DNA of 64,000 nucleotides from the NCBI RefSeq assembly GCF_002078875.1, contig NC_034415.1:18629975-18693974 (forward strand), read 5' to 3'. Source of the stretch: Numida meleagris (taxonomy: Eukaryota > Chordata > Aves > Galliformes > Numididae). How positions within the stretch are numbered: the first letter of the stretch is position 1; every line of letters starts with the position of its first letter. This document shows positions 53,401-64,000 of this stretch, piece by piece. The notes beneath the pieces were generated by a model. It was not told the DNA's origin. It was given only the letters and a program-made list of their open reading frames with translations, and made no database searches. The position numbers were made by a program, and so were the translations under genes.

Positions 53401-53453
53401 TAAGTTTAGACAGTGATGTGCATTATAAATTGGCAAACACATTAGGCTCTTAC

Positions 53454-54242
53454 CAGGAATGGACTCCAGCAAATGCAAGAAACACACATTATAGCCAAGA
53501 GCTGAATGATCATTTCAAAATGATGCGATCTGCCTTGTCTTTGTTGACTTTTAAATTTGACCCTTAAGAGGGTAATTCCTGTGACAGCATTGCACAAGAA
53601 TGAAATAGCAAGGGCCAGTAACCCAAGGCAAGAAAAAAATAAGAGATAAAATCTGTCTTCCCAGTCCTCAACATGTTCTGTTTTATAGAAGCACCAGGTC
53701 CTCGATGCTTGAATTTGATAGGCTCTAAACCTAAGAATAGGCAGCAAAGCTATAAGAACAGCAAACAGACATACCATAGTCAACATCATTTTCACATGTT
53801 TAGAAGTCATTTTTGTGGAGTGAAATATTGGCTTGGTGACTCCAATGCAACGTTCAACAGCCATCACGCTGCCCAGAAAGAGCGGGCACAAACCAAAGAA
53901 AACCATGCAGATGCCAAAAACACTGCAAAGAATGTTGGACTGGTTAAATCGAATCCAGTCTTTGTCCGACGCATACACAAACACCGCAATGGCTCCATTG
54001 ATGAGGTGGCCAAAGAGATCGGTGATGACCAAGCCACTAGCAAGAAGCAAAAATGAGGCTTTGGACTTTTGTCTAAATCTCTGATACGCTTTCATGAGAA
54101 TTGCTATTGCAAGACTGTTGGACAGAATTCCCACCGTCATGAAGATTATTGAAAAAAAAACGGAAATCTTCTTCTCTGTGTGGCAGGTTGTGTTTTTTAT
54201 TATTCCAAATCCAGCCAGCCCTGGTGATTTGGAACTGTTCAT
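53454..54242 (-). CDS. PTGFR: Prostaglandin F2-alpha receptor, coding exon A (residues 1-263, N-terminus to TM6)
   Basis: This exon encodes most of the FP receptor, a class A GPCR of the plasma membrane that binds PGF2-alpha and signals mainly through Gq to phospholipase C and calcium. In birds this relates to shell-gland contraction and ovarian function (family knowledge). Visible features: N-glycosylation sequons at N2 and N17; TM1 about 28-50 with N42; TM2 about 62-85 with D75; C106 at the top of TM3, expected to pair with C184 in the prostanoid-type Trp-Cys of loop 2; ERC (130-132) in place of DRY; TM6 ending in a CWSPFL motif (258-263). The start is the ATG at 54242: A at -3, the only in-frame ATG, and an in-frame TGA lies 36 bases upstream. 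The exon ends CTG|GTAAGA, phase 0. No frameshifts or internal stops. The sequence is closely similar to remembered mammalian FP and distinct from EP, IP, DP and TP. Confidence 0.96.
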
Positions 54243-54301
54243 GGTTAGAAGAGGAGAAGCAGCACTCAACACATTTCAGTAGCCTTGCAAGCAGAAGGCA
54301 T
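54243..54301 (-). other. PTGFR: 5' untranslated part of PTGFR exon A with a short upstream ORF
   Basis: A pyrimidine-rich, TTA-repeat tract followed by ATTACAG (minus strand, ending at 54302) makes a good splice acceptor, so the exon probably begins at 54301. The resulting 59-nt leader contains an upstream ORF running 54301-54266. It has 11 sense codons and TGA, reads MPSACKATEMC, and contains two in-frame ATGs, each with a purine at -3 (the first one if the exon 1 end at 55339 is correct). It ends 23 nt before the receptor ATG and is in a different frame. The uORF is directly visible; any translational effect is inference. Confidence 0.7.
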
Positions 54302-55338
54302 CTGTAATTTAAAAATAATAATAATAAGACATACACAGTGTAAAAAGCATACCATTGTTCAAATGACATTTGTAGCAGAAATCCCATAATGTTAGTCTGT
54401 GGTACAAATCTAATTTTCCTGTTCTCTGAGTGCTATGATATGGCATCACATTATAGTGCAGCAGCCACAGGATAAAGTAATTATCTGCATGCATTATTCA
54501 ATGTAGATACACTCTACAGTACCTTCATATTTTCTGCAAGTAAAATATAGAACATACGTAATCATACATCTCATCAGAGAAATTAGTATATTCTAGCAGT
54601 TAAACTATGTATATAAACAGATGTTTTTGTAACATACTCCTAGACTGAAAGTTTTCATCAACCCGAACGCAGGCAAAAGTGGAATACTGGATTGGGAATG
54701 TTCTGAGATGATAATCACACAGTTTTTCTTCCCTCACTGTTAAGCACTTATTTTCAAAACAATGTCCCAACATCTTCCAAGTCATTCTCCTCTCACAATC
54801 TGATGTTTTAAAGCTTTAACGTAACCGGCACTGAAGCCTCCAGCAAATTTGTACCCTCCCTGAACTTGGACTTGAAGCGATCACTTACGGAGCAGCCAAT
54901 TCTGCGAGTTACTCTACACTTTATCTCCCATCTCAGGACATTCCTGATGGCAAAAACTCCCCATGCAGAAAGCACCACTAGGCTCTAATAGCGCATAACG
55001 CAAAGAGGCAGCGAAGTAGCTCGGTTACTGAGACAGATCCGATGAAAGCGGCTGAGCCCTCGCCAGCAGTACTGCAAGCGTTACGGACCGCCGACGGGGA
55101 GCGCGGCCGGCGCGCACCCGGACCGAGCACCGTCCTCCCCACCTCCCTGCCCAGGGCTGCCAGCGCGGCAGCTTCTGCACCGCAAGGCTCCGAGCACCCG
55201 GCACGTGGAAGGCAGCGGGGCCGCGGGGAAGCGCAACCGAGCAGCGCCCTTAAGAGTGCGGCGCGGCCGGGGGCGGAGCGCCCCACCACGCCGGGCACAA
55301 GTGCCACCGCGGCTCCGCCACCGCCGCCCCCCGCTCAC
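54302..55338 (-). other. PTGFR: Probable first intron of PTGFR (5' UTR intron)
   Basis: This is inferred between the donor AG|GTGAGC (exon end 55339) and the acceptor before 54301, about 1.04 kb. The distal part (lower coordinates) is AT-rich; the proximal part lies inside the CpG island. A second donor-like site, CC|GTAAGTGA with exon end at 54889, could define an alternative first exon. No coding sequence is supported: the 109-codon minus-strand frame at 54978-55307 is Ala/Arg-rich, as expected from GC-rich DNA. Confidence 0.4.
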
Positions 55339-55680
55339 CTCCGTTCCGCGGCGCCGGGGAGAGGCGCGGCGGCGCAGCGCGGTACCCCGCCGGCTGCCGC
55401 CGCCCGGCCCGCAGCCGCTGCCTCCCCTCGGCGCCCGCCCGGCGCCGCCCGCCTCCCGTCCGCCTCCGCCTTCCCTCCCGGCCTCCCTCTCCGCCTGCCG
55501 CTGCCGGCCCCTGCGAGGGCGATATCGGTGGTGCGCCGGGCGAGCGTGCAGCAACTGCCCCAGCCCAGGATCGCCTTTTCCCAGCCCGCATGGGGAATTC
55601 GGGCCTCGGAGACCCTGAGCTCACGCCCTACCTCTGTGGCGCGGAATCGAACCCCCCGGCCGGAGCAGGGAGAGATGCAG
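55040..55680. promoter_or_regulatory. CpG island, likely PTGFR promoter
   Basis: About 640 bp of very GC-rich DNA with dense CpG stands out sharply from the AT-rich, CpG-poor surroundings. It contains GC boxes of the Sp1 type: GGGGCGG near 55270 on the plus strand and at 55324-55330 on the minus strand. No clear TATA box lies in front of the candidate first exon, which fits a CpG-island promoter. Its position just upstream of PTGFR exon A makes it the natural promoter. Long open frames on both strands here (for example 55042-55746 plus) are composition artefacts rich in Ala, Pro and Arg. Confidence 0.75.
55339..55560 (-). other. PTGFR: Candidate non-coding first exon of PTGFR
   Basis: The minus strand shows GCGGAACGGAG|GTGAGCGG, an excellent donor match, inside the CpG island about 1 kb upstream of the exon A acceptor. 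Mammalian PTGFR also begins with a non-coding exon (family knowledge). The 5' boundary is a guess because no TATA box or initiator decides it. A second donor-like site, AGAG|GTAGGG near 55634, could belong to a longer or alternative first exon. Confidence 0.35.
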
Positions 55681-57357
55681 GAACGCATCCCTCGCACGCC
55701 AGCCCAGAGCAGGTGCTGCCTTGCTTTGCCTGCGTGCAGACAGTAGTCTCTGGTAATGGAAGAGCCACGTTGCCTCATTGCATTGCAGCATCAGGCAGCA
55801 GTATCACTTCGTAGGATGAGCTGCTGCCCACGGTGTCGCATCCACAGCTGCATAGCCCTTGTGGCAACCGAGGACCCGCATCTGCTAAATGCCAAATGTC
55901 CCTTTGCTTTTCACCACTTCTGCCCAACCACCCCTTCCCAGTAGAGAGGGGGCTCAGGAAGGGGCAGCCCGGGGAATGCTGCATGGGATGCAGATGTGCG
56001 CATCACTAGATGCACCCCTTGCACCTACCAGATCACTCAGTGCTAACAGTGTTGTGTGGGACATTTCCCCACTGGAGCAATTGGACAACAATACGGCCAG
56101 ATGAGGGGCTAATTCTGTGACAAACAAGGCAGGGAGGTCAAAGTGCTCCTGGTGTCCCAACAAATACTCAGCTTGAAGTTACACATAATTTCTGAGTTCA
56201 CGTTCATCCATCAATGTGCAGGGCTGAATGGGAATTTTTATTAAAAAACTCTTACTACAGAAACATGCTTAAATAGAAAATCAATTTGGAAAATATTACA
56301 GAATTTGCAACGAGTAAGAATGATGGAGAACTTGTATTTGCTTACATTAAGACACAGCCTTGATTTATACTACTCCTAGCACTATTTAAAAACAAAATTT
56401 AAAAATGAAAATTCACAAACGTCGTAGTTTTGCCTACCTTCATGTCTTGAATACTATGGATACAATTTTCCTCTCCCTAATTCACCAGTGAAGCAATGCA
56501 GGTCAGCTAAACCCATTCATTCAAACAGTACCTGAAGACACATAAAAAAAAGAGTTAAAAGTTCTGTGCAGTGACCTTCCTCTGCCTGTCAGATGTTGGC
56601 ATCTTATCATACAACAAGAAAAATGACCATTTTTTTCTGATTGAGACCTATAATTACCCAGACATTTTTTAATAAAATATAAAAGCATCTCAAAAAATAT
56701 TATTGTCATTAAAGTTCAGAGAAAAGTGATTTATTTTCTGTTCCTCCTCCAGAAATAAAAGGAGACAGAGATTTTAACTACAAGCAGCTTGCGCCGTGCC
56801 TTTCCTTTCTAGCTGGATCTCTTCACCCATCTCCTTCCTGAAATGTGAGGCAGTTCTGCTGCAATGGAAGAATGGATTCAAGGCCCTGATCCTGGCAGGC
56901 AGGAGTCAAAGAGAAAAGTCAGGAGATGTGTCTCAGCATGTGGGTTAGAGTAGGGAAGAAAAACACAGGCTTGGAGAGTGCATCCTAAGAAAAGCATCGG
57001 TCTGCCAAAAGGAGGCAGCGTGAAATTTTAGCATGAAATGGTGGAGGAGGATAAGAATTAGTGTTGGGAAAGTAAGCACATAAACTACCAAGTCTTTTTT
57101 GCAGACAGCAGGCATAGAAGATTGCCCCTGCTTCTGCGCAGCCTGAGGAGCAGAAGCCGCCACACCACAGATTTAAGCATTTTTGTACTGAGCTTTCCTC
57201 ATTCCCTATTACTAATCAAACAGAAGCACTGACCAAAACTGCTGTATCTCAGCCCCTGCCATAGCTCCCAGGGGAGCCCCTGCCTCCCTGGGGAGCAGTC
57301 CCTGCACAGGTTGTGTTATTGAGCCTCGTTGTGAGGATGGAGAGGAAGGTCACTGTA

Positions 57358-57403
57358 TTCATAGAATCATAAAGGTTGGAAAAAAACACTAAAATGATCC
57401 AGT
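57358..57403 (-). repeat. Short CR1 tail fragment upstream of PTGFR
   Basis: TTCATAGAATCATAAAGGTT then GGAAAAAAACACTAAAATGATCCAGT is a diverged reverse-complement CR1 terminus of about 45 bp. Confidence 0.7.
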
Positions 57404-60400
57404 AGAAGCTGTGATATACCTCTTTAAAAATGTGGTCTCAGAATCCTGGGTTTGCTCAATCCTTGAAGGAAGCGGATGAAATACATGCATTCAGTATCCT
57501 AGCATGTTCAAAATACTAATTTTAGAATATGTTAAATCATTTCTGTTAACAAAAAAAAAAAGTGTGGTTCATCAGACTGTATTGATCAGCTCAGCCATGG
57601 CTTTGTCATTCAGGTAAATGCCACTCAGCCTTTTATGTTTCACCATCATAAAGCAGTCACAAATTATGGCCTAAATGTTGCCTGAATTGAGACACTGTCC
57701 GGTGCAGTTAAAGGTGAAAACTCATAGGTAGTTAAACATAAATTAACAGTATTTCGTAACAAGCTCTGAATCGGTCCAGGAGGTTAAAAACACCAACATC
57801 CCAGCAGGCATTCACTATCAGAGTGGAATAAAAACAAAAAAGTTCATCAGGAATAATAACAACTGTGGATTCTTCTGCTGAGATTTCCACCTGCTGACAT
57901 CTGAAAAAGGACTGTTTGCTCTTACTGGAAGTACAGCTGTGGATGATGATATTTTCTAAACATTCCTATCAGCAAGGAAGTTCACTTATTTTCTTCTTGA
58001 TAACAAGTTGTGTCTCGTCAGCTGGCGAATGAGGTGAGTGTTGCTGTGGACAGAACAAGGAGGAAATATTCTGTTTCTCTGGTGAAGTTTGAAGGGGGTG
58101 GAGTGGGGGATCAAGGTTTGCTACAATTTGAAACACTCCTATTTGTATTGTGGCTCTTTTCACTATGAGCAAAGACAAATTTTCTGTCTTAATGTAGATC
58201 TTGATCCTGTCACAAGAAGTAGCCAAGGAGTCCATTCAGAGGCACTCCTTTTGCCAAAGAATTTGGCCATGAAATGGCTGATGAGCCATTTAGGGTATCA
58301 AATAAACAGATTTTTACTGAGATACCAGCAGGGCTGCAAAGCAATTGGTTGATGAGGAGACCAAACACATGAGCTGAGGTACTGAAAGAGGTGAATTTGA
58401 CCTTACTGTCGCAGCCAGATCGTGTTAACACAGAAGGACAGAGCTCAAGTACCTATCGTCCAGCAATCTCACATGCAGACAAAACTTCAAGTGGAAAAAA
58501 ATGTCTAAACCCTGAAGTTTTCAGCCCAAGCCAGGTTATGAAACACAAAATGAATAAATAATTGATTATTTCCAGTCTTACTCACATTTGTTCTTAGTAA
58601 CAATTGCATAAACATACAAATGAAGATGCTAGTTATCAGTCAAATGACTCACTAACAGATCATCCTAGCCAATGCAAAATATTAAAATTGGCTACTGAAA
58701 TTCATTACACCTATTTACTGATTTACATTCATTCCCACTTAGAGAGATTTTCATCTTAATCACATACTGACACTCTAAACTTATTTGATTACTACAGACA
58801 GTACCTAACTTGCTTATAACTGGAAGAACTGGAGGATAGTAATTCTCTCTTTCTTCTTCATTTGCAAGCCTTGTGTATCCGGTACTTTCTTGACACTTCT
58901 ATTATATCATTGCACGCATGTTCAGTGATGCAAATCCTTCTGTATGTAGTTCTTCCATATTGTTTTATGCATTACTTTGTACAAGTCTTCCCCTTAGAAT
59001 TGAGGCAAGAAGAACAAACTAACAGCAAGGCAATCTTAGAGCAGGTGTGCCACTGAAACATCTTTTAACTACTTTTTAAAAATTGACTACAGAAATAATC
59101 TGAGAGTGTTGTTCCTAAAAATCAATGAATTTTGAAGCATTCCATTCAAGAATACCTTGGAAGCTGTTGTGCATTTGGCTGGCTTTAATCAATAGTAGAT
59201 TTAACAATAGAAAAAATATTTTTGAGGTCCAATATGACATTTCAGAATCATAATGGAGGGATGTCTCCTTCATGATTGTATGAATTATCTACTGGTGCCA
59301 CAGACCCACATCCTTACATGACCAGAGGAGACACACATCACCACTGCTGAAATGACTCTTTCCTCTTGAGGCTGGGGTAATTTGTAGTGAGTGGGTTAAT
59401 CAAGTCTGGAACTACTGTTCTACTCATAACAACAGCATCATTTTCTTTTGTCCATTTTAAATATGTGGGACAAAATGTTCTCTCTTATGAGTCACCTCTT
59501 TAATATTCTTACACATAAGAATAAACAGTCTACAAAGTGATACAAAATACTGAACTGTATTAACTCATTTTCTCTTCTTTTCTCCAGAATGGAGATAATG
59601 CAAAATCAAGACTCAAGAGATCTTTTGTCAAGTATTCTTTTCAATCATTCTACTCAGGTCAAATTAAATAAAGAAATCATTTCCTTCAAATTGTCCTAAC
59701 CTATTTTTTTATGCCATGTGACTTAATGGTCAAAGTAAATCCATTACATAAATAAATCTCATTAGGGATATGCCAGCTGCATGCCTTCAAGTTATGTGGT
59801 ACTATTTATTTAGTTTCTTTGCTTGTTCTAGGACATAATAGGTGATGTTCTGACAGATTAAATATTTCTAATAATATTCTGTAATGAAAAGTTCACATTG
59901 TTCTATCAGTTGCAAACAGAATTTCCAGTGTGACTTAAAAGAAATAAAATACTGGAAATCAATGACCCATAGTCATTAAGAGTTCCTTAAGAGGTCCAGT
60001 AGTCATGCTGTATTATCCAACATTTAGTTTCTGGTCTAGCCAACAGATAGAGAACTATCTTTTCAGAATTTATCAGGTTCACAAACAAGTTTTAAAAATT
60101 CATATTCTCTCAAAACTTCAATAAATGATTGTGACAGGCTACATACTAGATGCACAGTTATGGTCAGCTGTTTTAAAGAGGCATTTCTCTTTCTAAACCT
60201 GTGATTCTGAATGCCTTTGGGAGATGTGGTCCACATATCACTTTCGTCTCAAAAAAAAAGTGAAATTCTGTTTAAATGGAGCAAGATTTCATCTAAGACT
60301 TATGGTAAAGGGTGATATTATTGATAAAGGTAATTCAACAGAATAGCTACTAATCCAGGAGACTTCTAATTAAGTTAATTATGAAGAGAAGCATATCACA

Positions 60401-60969
60401 TTTAACATACTATACTATAGTTTCATTTTTTAAAAGGAGTAATTCTAAACCGCTGTGTTTGGTAATTTTTCTCCACTAACAAGCTATAACGGGCACCTGA
60501 CATATCACTAAAAGTAAAACTTCACTACCTGGAGAGGTGGATTCATTTTTCCTCTTCTCCAAGAGCTGATTCAATCCCTAACAGGGGTGATTTACCCCAA
60601 GGTTTATGAAAATTCATGAGAAGAATGCTTATATTTTCCTTCAAAAGAGCTAATTAGCTTCATGTTGTCAGTGACGTATCTCCCTCACCCAATACAGAGA
60701 AAGACTCTTCCATCCTGTCTTTCTTACTATTCGTGATAAACGTGGCCCGTTAATTTTTGAAAACAGGTAGAAATAAAATCTCAGCGCCTACTGCTGGGCA
60801 AGTTCAGTGGTGTGCAGCACTTTTACAAGGGTTTTAGCAGTCTCAGCCCTACAGAAGGTACAGCTGAAGGACCATATGACTTACAACATCCCTAATCCTG
60901 TTCCATGACGATTTCCACATGAAACAGTTTATATATTATAGGCTGCGTAATACCCCATTTAAAGTTTGT

Positions 60970-61337
60970 TACTTCTTGCTAGTCGATGAAAAGCTGAAGA
61001 GTTTGGAGAAGAAGATATTGGAGGAATGCAAATAACAGGAGAAAGCTTGTCAGCTTATTTCACAGCAGTGCGCGATCAGGACGGTAAGAACAGTAGAAGA
61101 ACTGGCCTCACCTGAAGAGTTTGCAATCTACATGAATAAATTGATAGAAGAGGCTGAAGTGATCTTCCCGGAAACATAAAAGCAGTCCTTGCACTTGACT
61201 CACTGTCAAGTGTCATCATCCACTATGCCATGCTGGGCTCTGACAAGCTGAGCATCTCTCAGGCAATTAGGATGAAATATGATTCTCCCAGTTTCAGATA
61301 CATCTATTCCAATTCATGGAAGAATAAAGACATTTGA
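60970..61337 (+). pseudogene. Possible coding-like relic of an unidentified gene, with one stop and one frameshift
   Basis: On the plus strand one frame reads from before 60985 (DEKLKSLEKKILEECK) to a TAA at 61033, resumes as QEKACQLISQQCAIRTVRTV and continues through EELASPEEFAIYMNKLIEEA to a TAA at 61177. A second frame, open from 61158, continues in protein-like style (LALDSLSSVIIHYAMLGSDK, then SQAIRMKYDSP) to a TGA at 61335. Charged, helix-like composition followed by a more apolar stretch, plus locally retained CpGs, is unlike the flanks. I do not recognise the family. It could be a decayed retrocopy or chance; no poly(A) tail or target duplication is evident. Confidence 0.3.
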
Positions 61338-64000
61338 AACTAATCACTCACAAATAAATGAAAAATGTCATCTCATATTTCTTATGAGCAGATACTGATA
61401 GGGCAATCAAAGCCACAACTGAGTTAAATCCTTCCTTTCTGGTTAATTACCTTTAATTAATGCTGCTGTTTGTAAAATACACATGATTTTCTAATTTCCA
61501 ATCCTGTTACAAAATCATGATCAGAATAATATCAGTTGATTCCAGTTACCAAAAGTACCAAGAATCAGCACAGTTGCATTTAAGAACAAAATCAAAAGCA
61601 TCTTTTTAACATGTAATCCTTTTGCACTTGTGAATGTGAAAGGAGATAAACTGATGGAGTTCTGTGGGTTAATAATATAAATCGTTTACTAGTTTCCTAA
61701 TTGCATATTTCCTCATCTATGAAGATTTTCCATCTGTTGTCTTTGATCCTGTAATCCTGTATCTTCTATTTCCAACTTTGAGTTTGTGCTCTAGAAATAT
61801 GTCATCATTTCTTCTACATCAAAAACAGGGAAGTCAAATTTTGGCAGAAATTTAGCACATAAAGTATAGAGAAGAGTTAAAGAATTCTTGTAATCATTAA
61901 TCCACAAACTGATATTTTTTCATTTTAGAGACGTAATGAAAAGCTGATAGTTACAAAATTAATACTTCCAATTAAATAATACTTACTTTTTAATCATTTC
62001 TGTAATGTAATGAGTAATATAATGAGTTAAAATAAAGCAGTAAGAAACAAGCATTTCTGAAGATGGTCATCCACTTGTAAAGTTACTTTCCAGATAGAAA
62101 AAATAAAATTGAAATCACATCAGGAAAATTCCTATAAAAGTCAGTAAAAATGATGGAAGAGAGTTACTTGAAATCAGTCATCATTGTAACATTTACATTT
62201 TTATACCATTAGATTTTTTTTATCCTCTTTCTTCCAAAATTCAATTTTAACAAATGTTTGGAGTGGTAGAGAAGTTATTTATGTTTTAATAATGGGGGAA
62301 GAAGGGATCTATAAAGATAATTATTACCCATCTGTTTCACATTGCAGAGTATTGAGCTTCCTGGCAGTACATGCTTGGCAAAGCTCTGCAGTGTCTCCAA
62401 GCTGTAGTCAAAGAAAATTAGACAACGTTGCTTTCCTCAAGAAAACAGAAATATGTTAACAAACCAAAAATAGGACTTTGTAATTGATGTAAGTTCTCCC
62501 CAAGACAAGTCTCCTCAAACGATGCAGTAATATTTTTGTGCATTTTTATTCAAAATGTTAATATAATTACTTCAATTATAAAACAAACTCAGCATTCAGG
62601 GTGCTGTCATTTAACATACGCCATGTAATGAGATACTCATGAACATTTTTTTATGTTGTAACACACTGTAAAGCATGCATTTCACTACAGATGACAGAAT
62701 ATTTTGAAGGAACTTTTAATTATAGATGAAATTTCCCCAAACCAGAACATATAATTACAAGTAGGCAGCTTCTTTCTATTTTTGGACTTACTTTTTTTTC
62801 AACCAGATTCTCCTGTTAGCATTTTTCATATTTTAAGAAAAAATACTTTAGTGGTACTTTTATCAGAAAATAAAAATCCAAAATTCATTAAAAAGCAATG
62901 GCAAGATTTCCATTAACTTCAGGGGGCTTTGGGCTACAAGCAATACAAATGCAACCTGATTAGCACAAAACACAGCCTCAGAATGGATAAACATTAAATT
63001 TGAGAGATGCAGTTCTCTCTGAGCCATGCTACCACAGCTATGCTTCAACGGAAATGCAGGAATACACAACTGTTACAGACAAATGATAAAAAGTTATCCC
63101 CACATTTTATCATCAAAAAATGTTGAGAAATAATTTTTTGTTTGCATACACCAAAGTAAATAGAAAGAAATTCAAGTAAAGCAATAACTTAGGCAAGCAG
63201 ATTTAATTTTGGTAAGGGCTTTATATTTCTACAACCTTTTTCCTAAAATTGCCAGTATGTTAAAGCAAAGTGTGTTTTCTAAACTCTAGACTCAACAACA
63301 AACCACAGTCCTATGCAGAAACTCAGCCTCAAGGTTTCCAACTAAATGAAAGCGGTTGGATTTCCTGGCAGAATATTATGTTGGATGGAGAAATAGATTC
63401 CTCTTAATGAAAGTGAAAAACACTCCGTCATGATGTGAAGAAGTCTCTCTGTGGAGATATTTAATTAAGAATGATCTAATTTTATTATAAGCAATTCTCA
63501 CAGTGTTGGCTTACTTCAAGTAATATCTGTGCTGAAGAAAGGGGGCAAACAAGTTCATATCCTTAATTAGAAGCAATTTCATTTTCATTGTGATTGACAG
63601 CCATGTAGACATACAGCTCTTACTAAATTAATAGAGTCTGTATAGATATAGTTATAAGCCAAGCAGATAATTTACCTCTGAAAACTCAATAAACAAGTCA
63701 ATCTTGATAACCAGCAGGGTTTGATAAACAGTGAGCTAATGAAAGATCATATTTCCAGGAATACTTCCACTGGAGAAAAGAGAGAAGAATGTGTTTGGAG
63801 AGGGACTAGACCACCAAGTTCTCAGAGAATATTATGAAAGAAGAGATTAAAGAGAAATTACATCTACTTCAAGTCCATGCACTGATTTTCTGTGGCTTTA
63901 TTTGCTGAGAAGTAGAGGGTTGGCTGTGTTAGACAAAGAAAGCATTCAAGTTTACTAACAGATCTCTGCAAGTCTGTGCTGACCAAAACAAACTAAAATG

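Larger units (their letters stand above)
37044..53453 (-). other. PTGFR: PTGFR intron between coding exons, about 16.4 kb
   Basis: The donor GTAAGA (starting at 53453) and the TTTTCAG acceptor (ending at 37044) bound this intron. It is AT-rich. I see three CR1 fragments (37.3, 42.8, 48.1 kb), a TA microsatellite (50.4 kb), a 31-bp tandem duplication (46.7 kb) and a perfect short inverted repeat (50.0 kb). Open frames of up to 141 codons exist on both strands, but none shows a recognisable domain, and the longest (42540-42965, plus) runs through a CR1 tail. No other gene is supported here. Confidence 0.85.
55681..64000. other. Intergenic sequence upstream of PTGFR
   Basis: GC content falls off by about 56.1 kb and the remainder is AT-rich. 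It contains a short CR1 tail (57.36 kb) and the coding-like stretch near 61 kb. No other exon or RNA gene is supported. Distal regulatory elements of PTGFR could lie here but cannot be read without comparative data. Confidence 0.65.

Noticed and set aside
54243..54272. Ten-residue N-terminal extension of PTGFR
   Set aside because: The extended frame begins at GTG, not ATG, and a TGA lies directly upstream. The ATG at 54242 has a good context and matches the receptor family N-terminus.
55042..55746. 234-codon plus-strand open frame in the CpG island, with overlapping frames of 124-157 codons on both strands
   Set aside because: All are Ala/Pro/Arg/Gly-rich and open in several frames at once, which is the expected result of GC-rich DNA lacking AT-rich stop codons. 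No domain or splice structure supports them.

Overview
The window is vertebrate nuclear DNA, almost certainly avian and probably galliform (chicken-like). The evidence is several 3'-end fragments of CR1 LINEs in both orientations, a solo bird-type endogenous retrovirus LTR, a fragment of a chicken-type mariner transposon, an AT-rich intron/intergenic background, and a single intron-containing protein gene. There are no operons, Shine-Dalgarno sites, CRISPR arrays or other prokaryotic features.

The one well-supported gene is PTGFR, the prostaglandin F2-alpha (FP) receptor, on the minus strand. Coding exon A (53454-54242) holds the N-terminus through TM6. Coding exon B (36738-37043) holds extracellular loop 3, TM7 and the cytoplasmic tail. 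The splice sites are canonical and in phase 0, the intron between them is about 16.4 kb, and the spliced protein is 364 residues. The 5' part of exon A is untranslated from a likely acceptor at 54301 and carries a short upstream ORF. A CpG island at about 55.04-55.68 kb, with Sp1-type GC boxes and a strong minus-strand splice donor, is the likely promoter and non-coding first exon. A candidate poly(A) signal at 35049-35054 would give a 3' UTR of about 1.7 kb.

Layout: 1-35 kb is intergenic DNA downstream of PTGFR, with no recognisable gene, holding a mariner fragment (about 4.7-5.05 kb), CR1 fragments (9.3, 24.5, 25.7, 31.1 kb), simple repeats and a solo LTR (31.8-32.65 kb). 35-55.5 kb is PTGFR, whose large intron contains CR1 fragments (37.3, 42.8, 48.1 kb), a 31-bp tandem duplication and a TA microsatellite. 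55.7-64 kb is upstream intergenic DNA with one small CR1 tail and one coding-like but broken stretch near 61 kb that I could not identify.

I found no previously undescribed system. The most useful leads are the upstream ORF and divergent loop residues of PTGFR, a possible six-helix readthrough isoform, and the unidentified coding-like relic near 61 kb. All identifications are from reading the sequence and remembered family knowledge; no database search was run.
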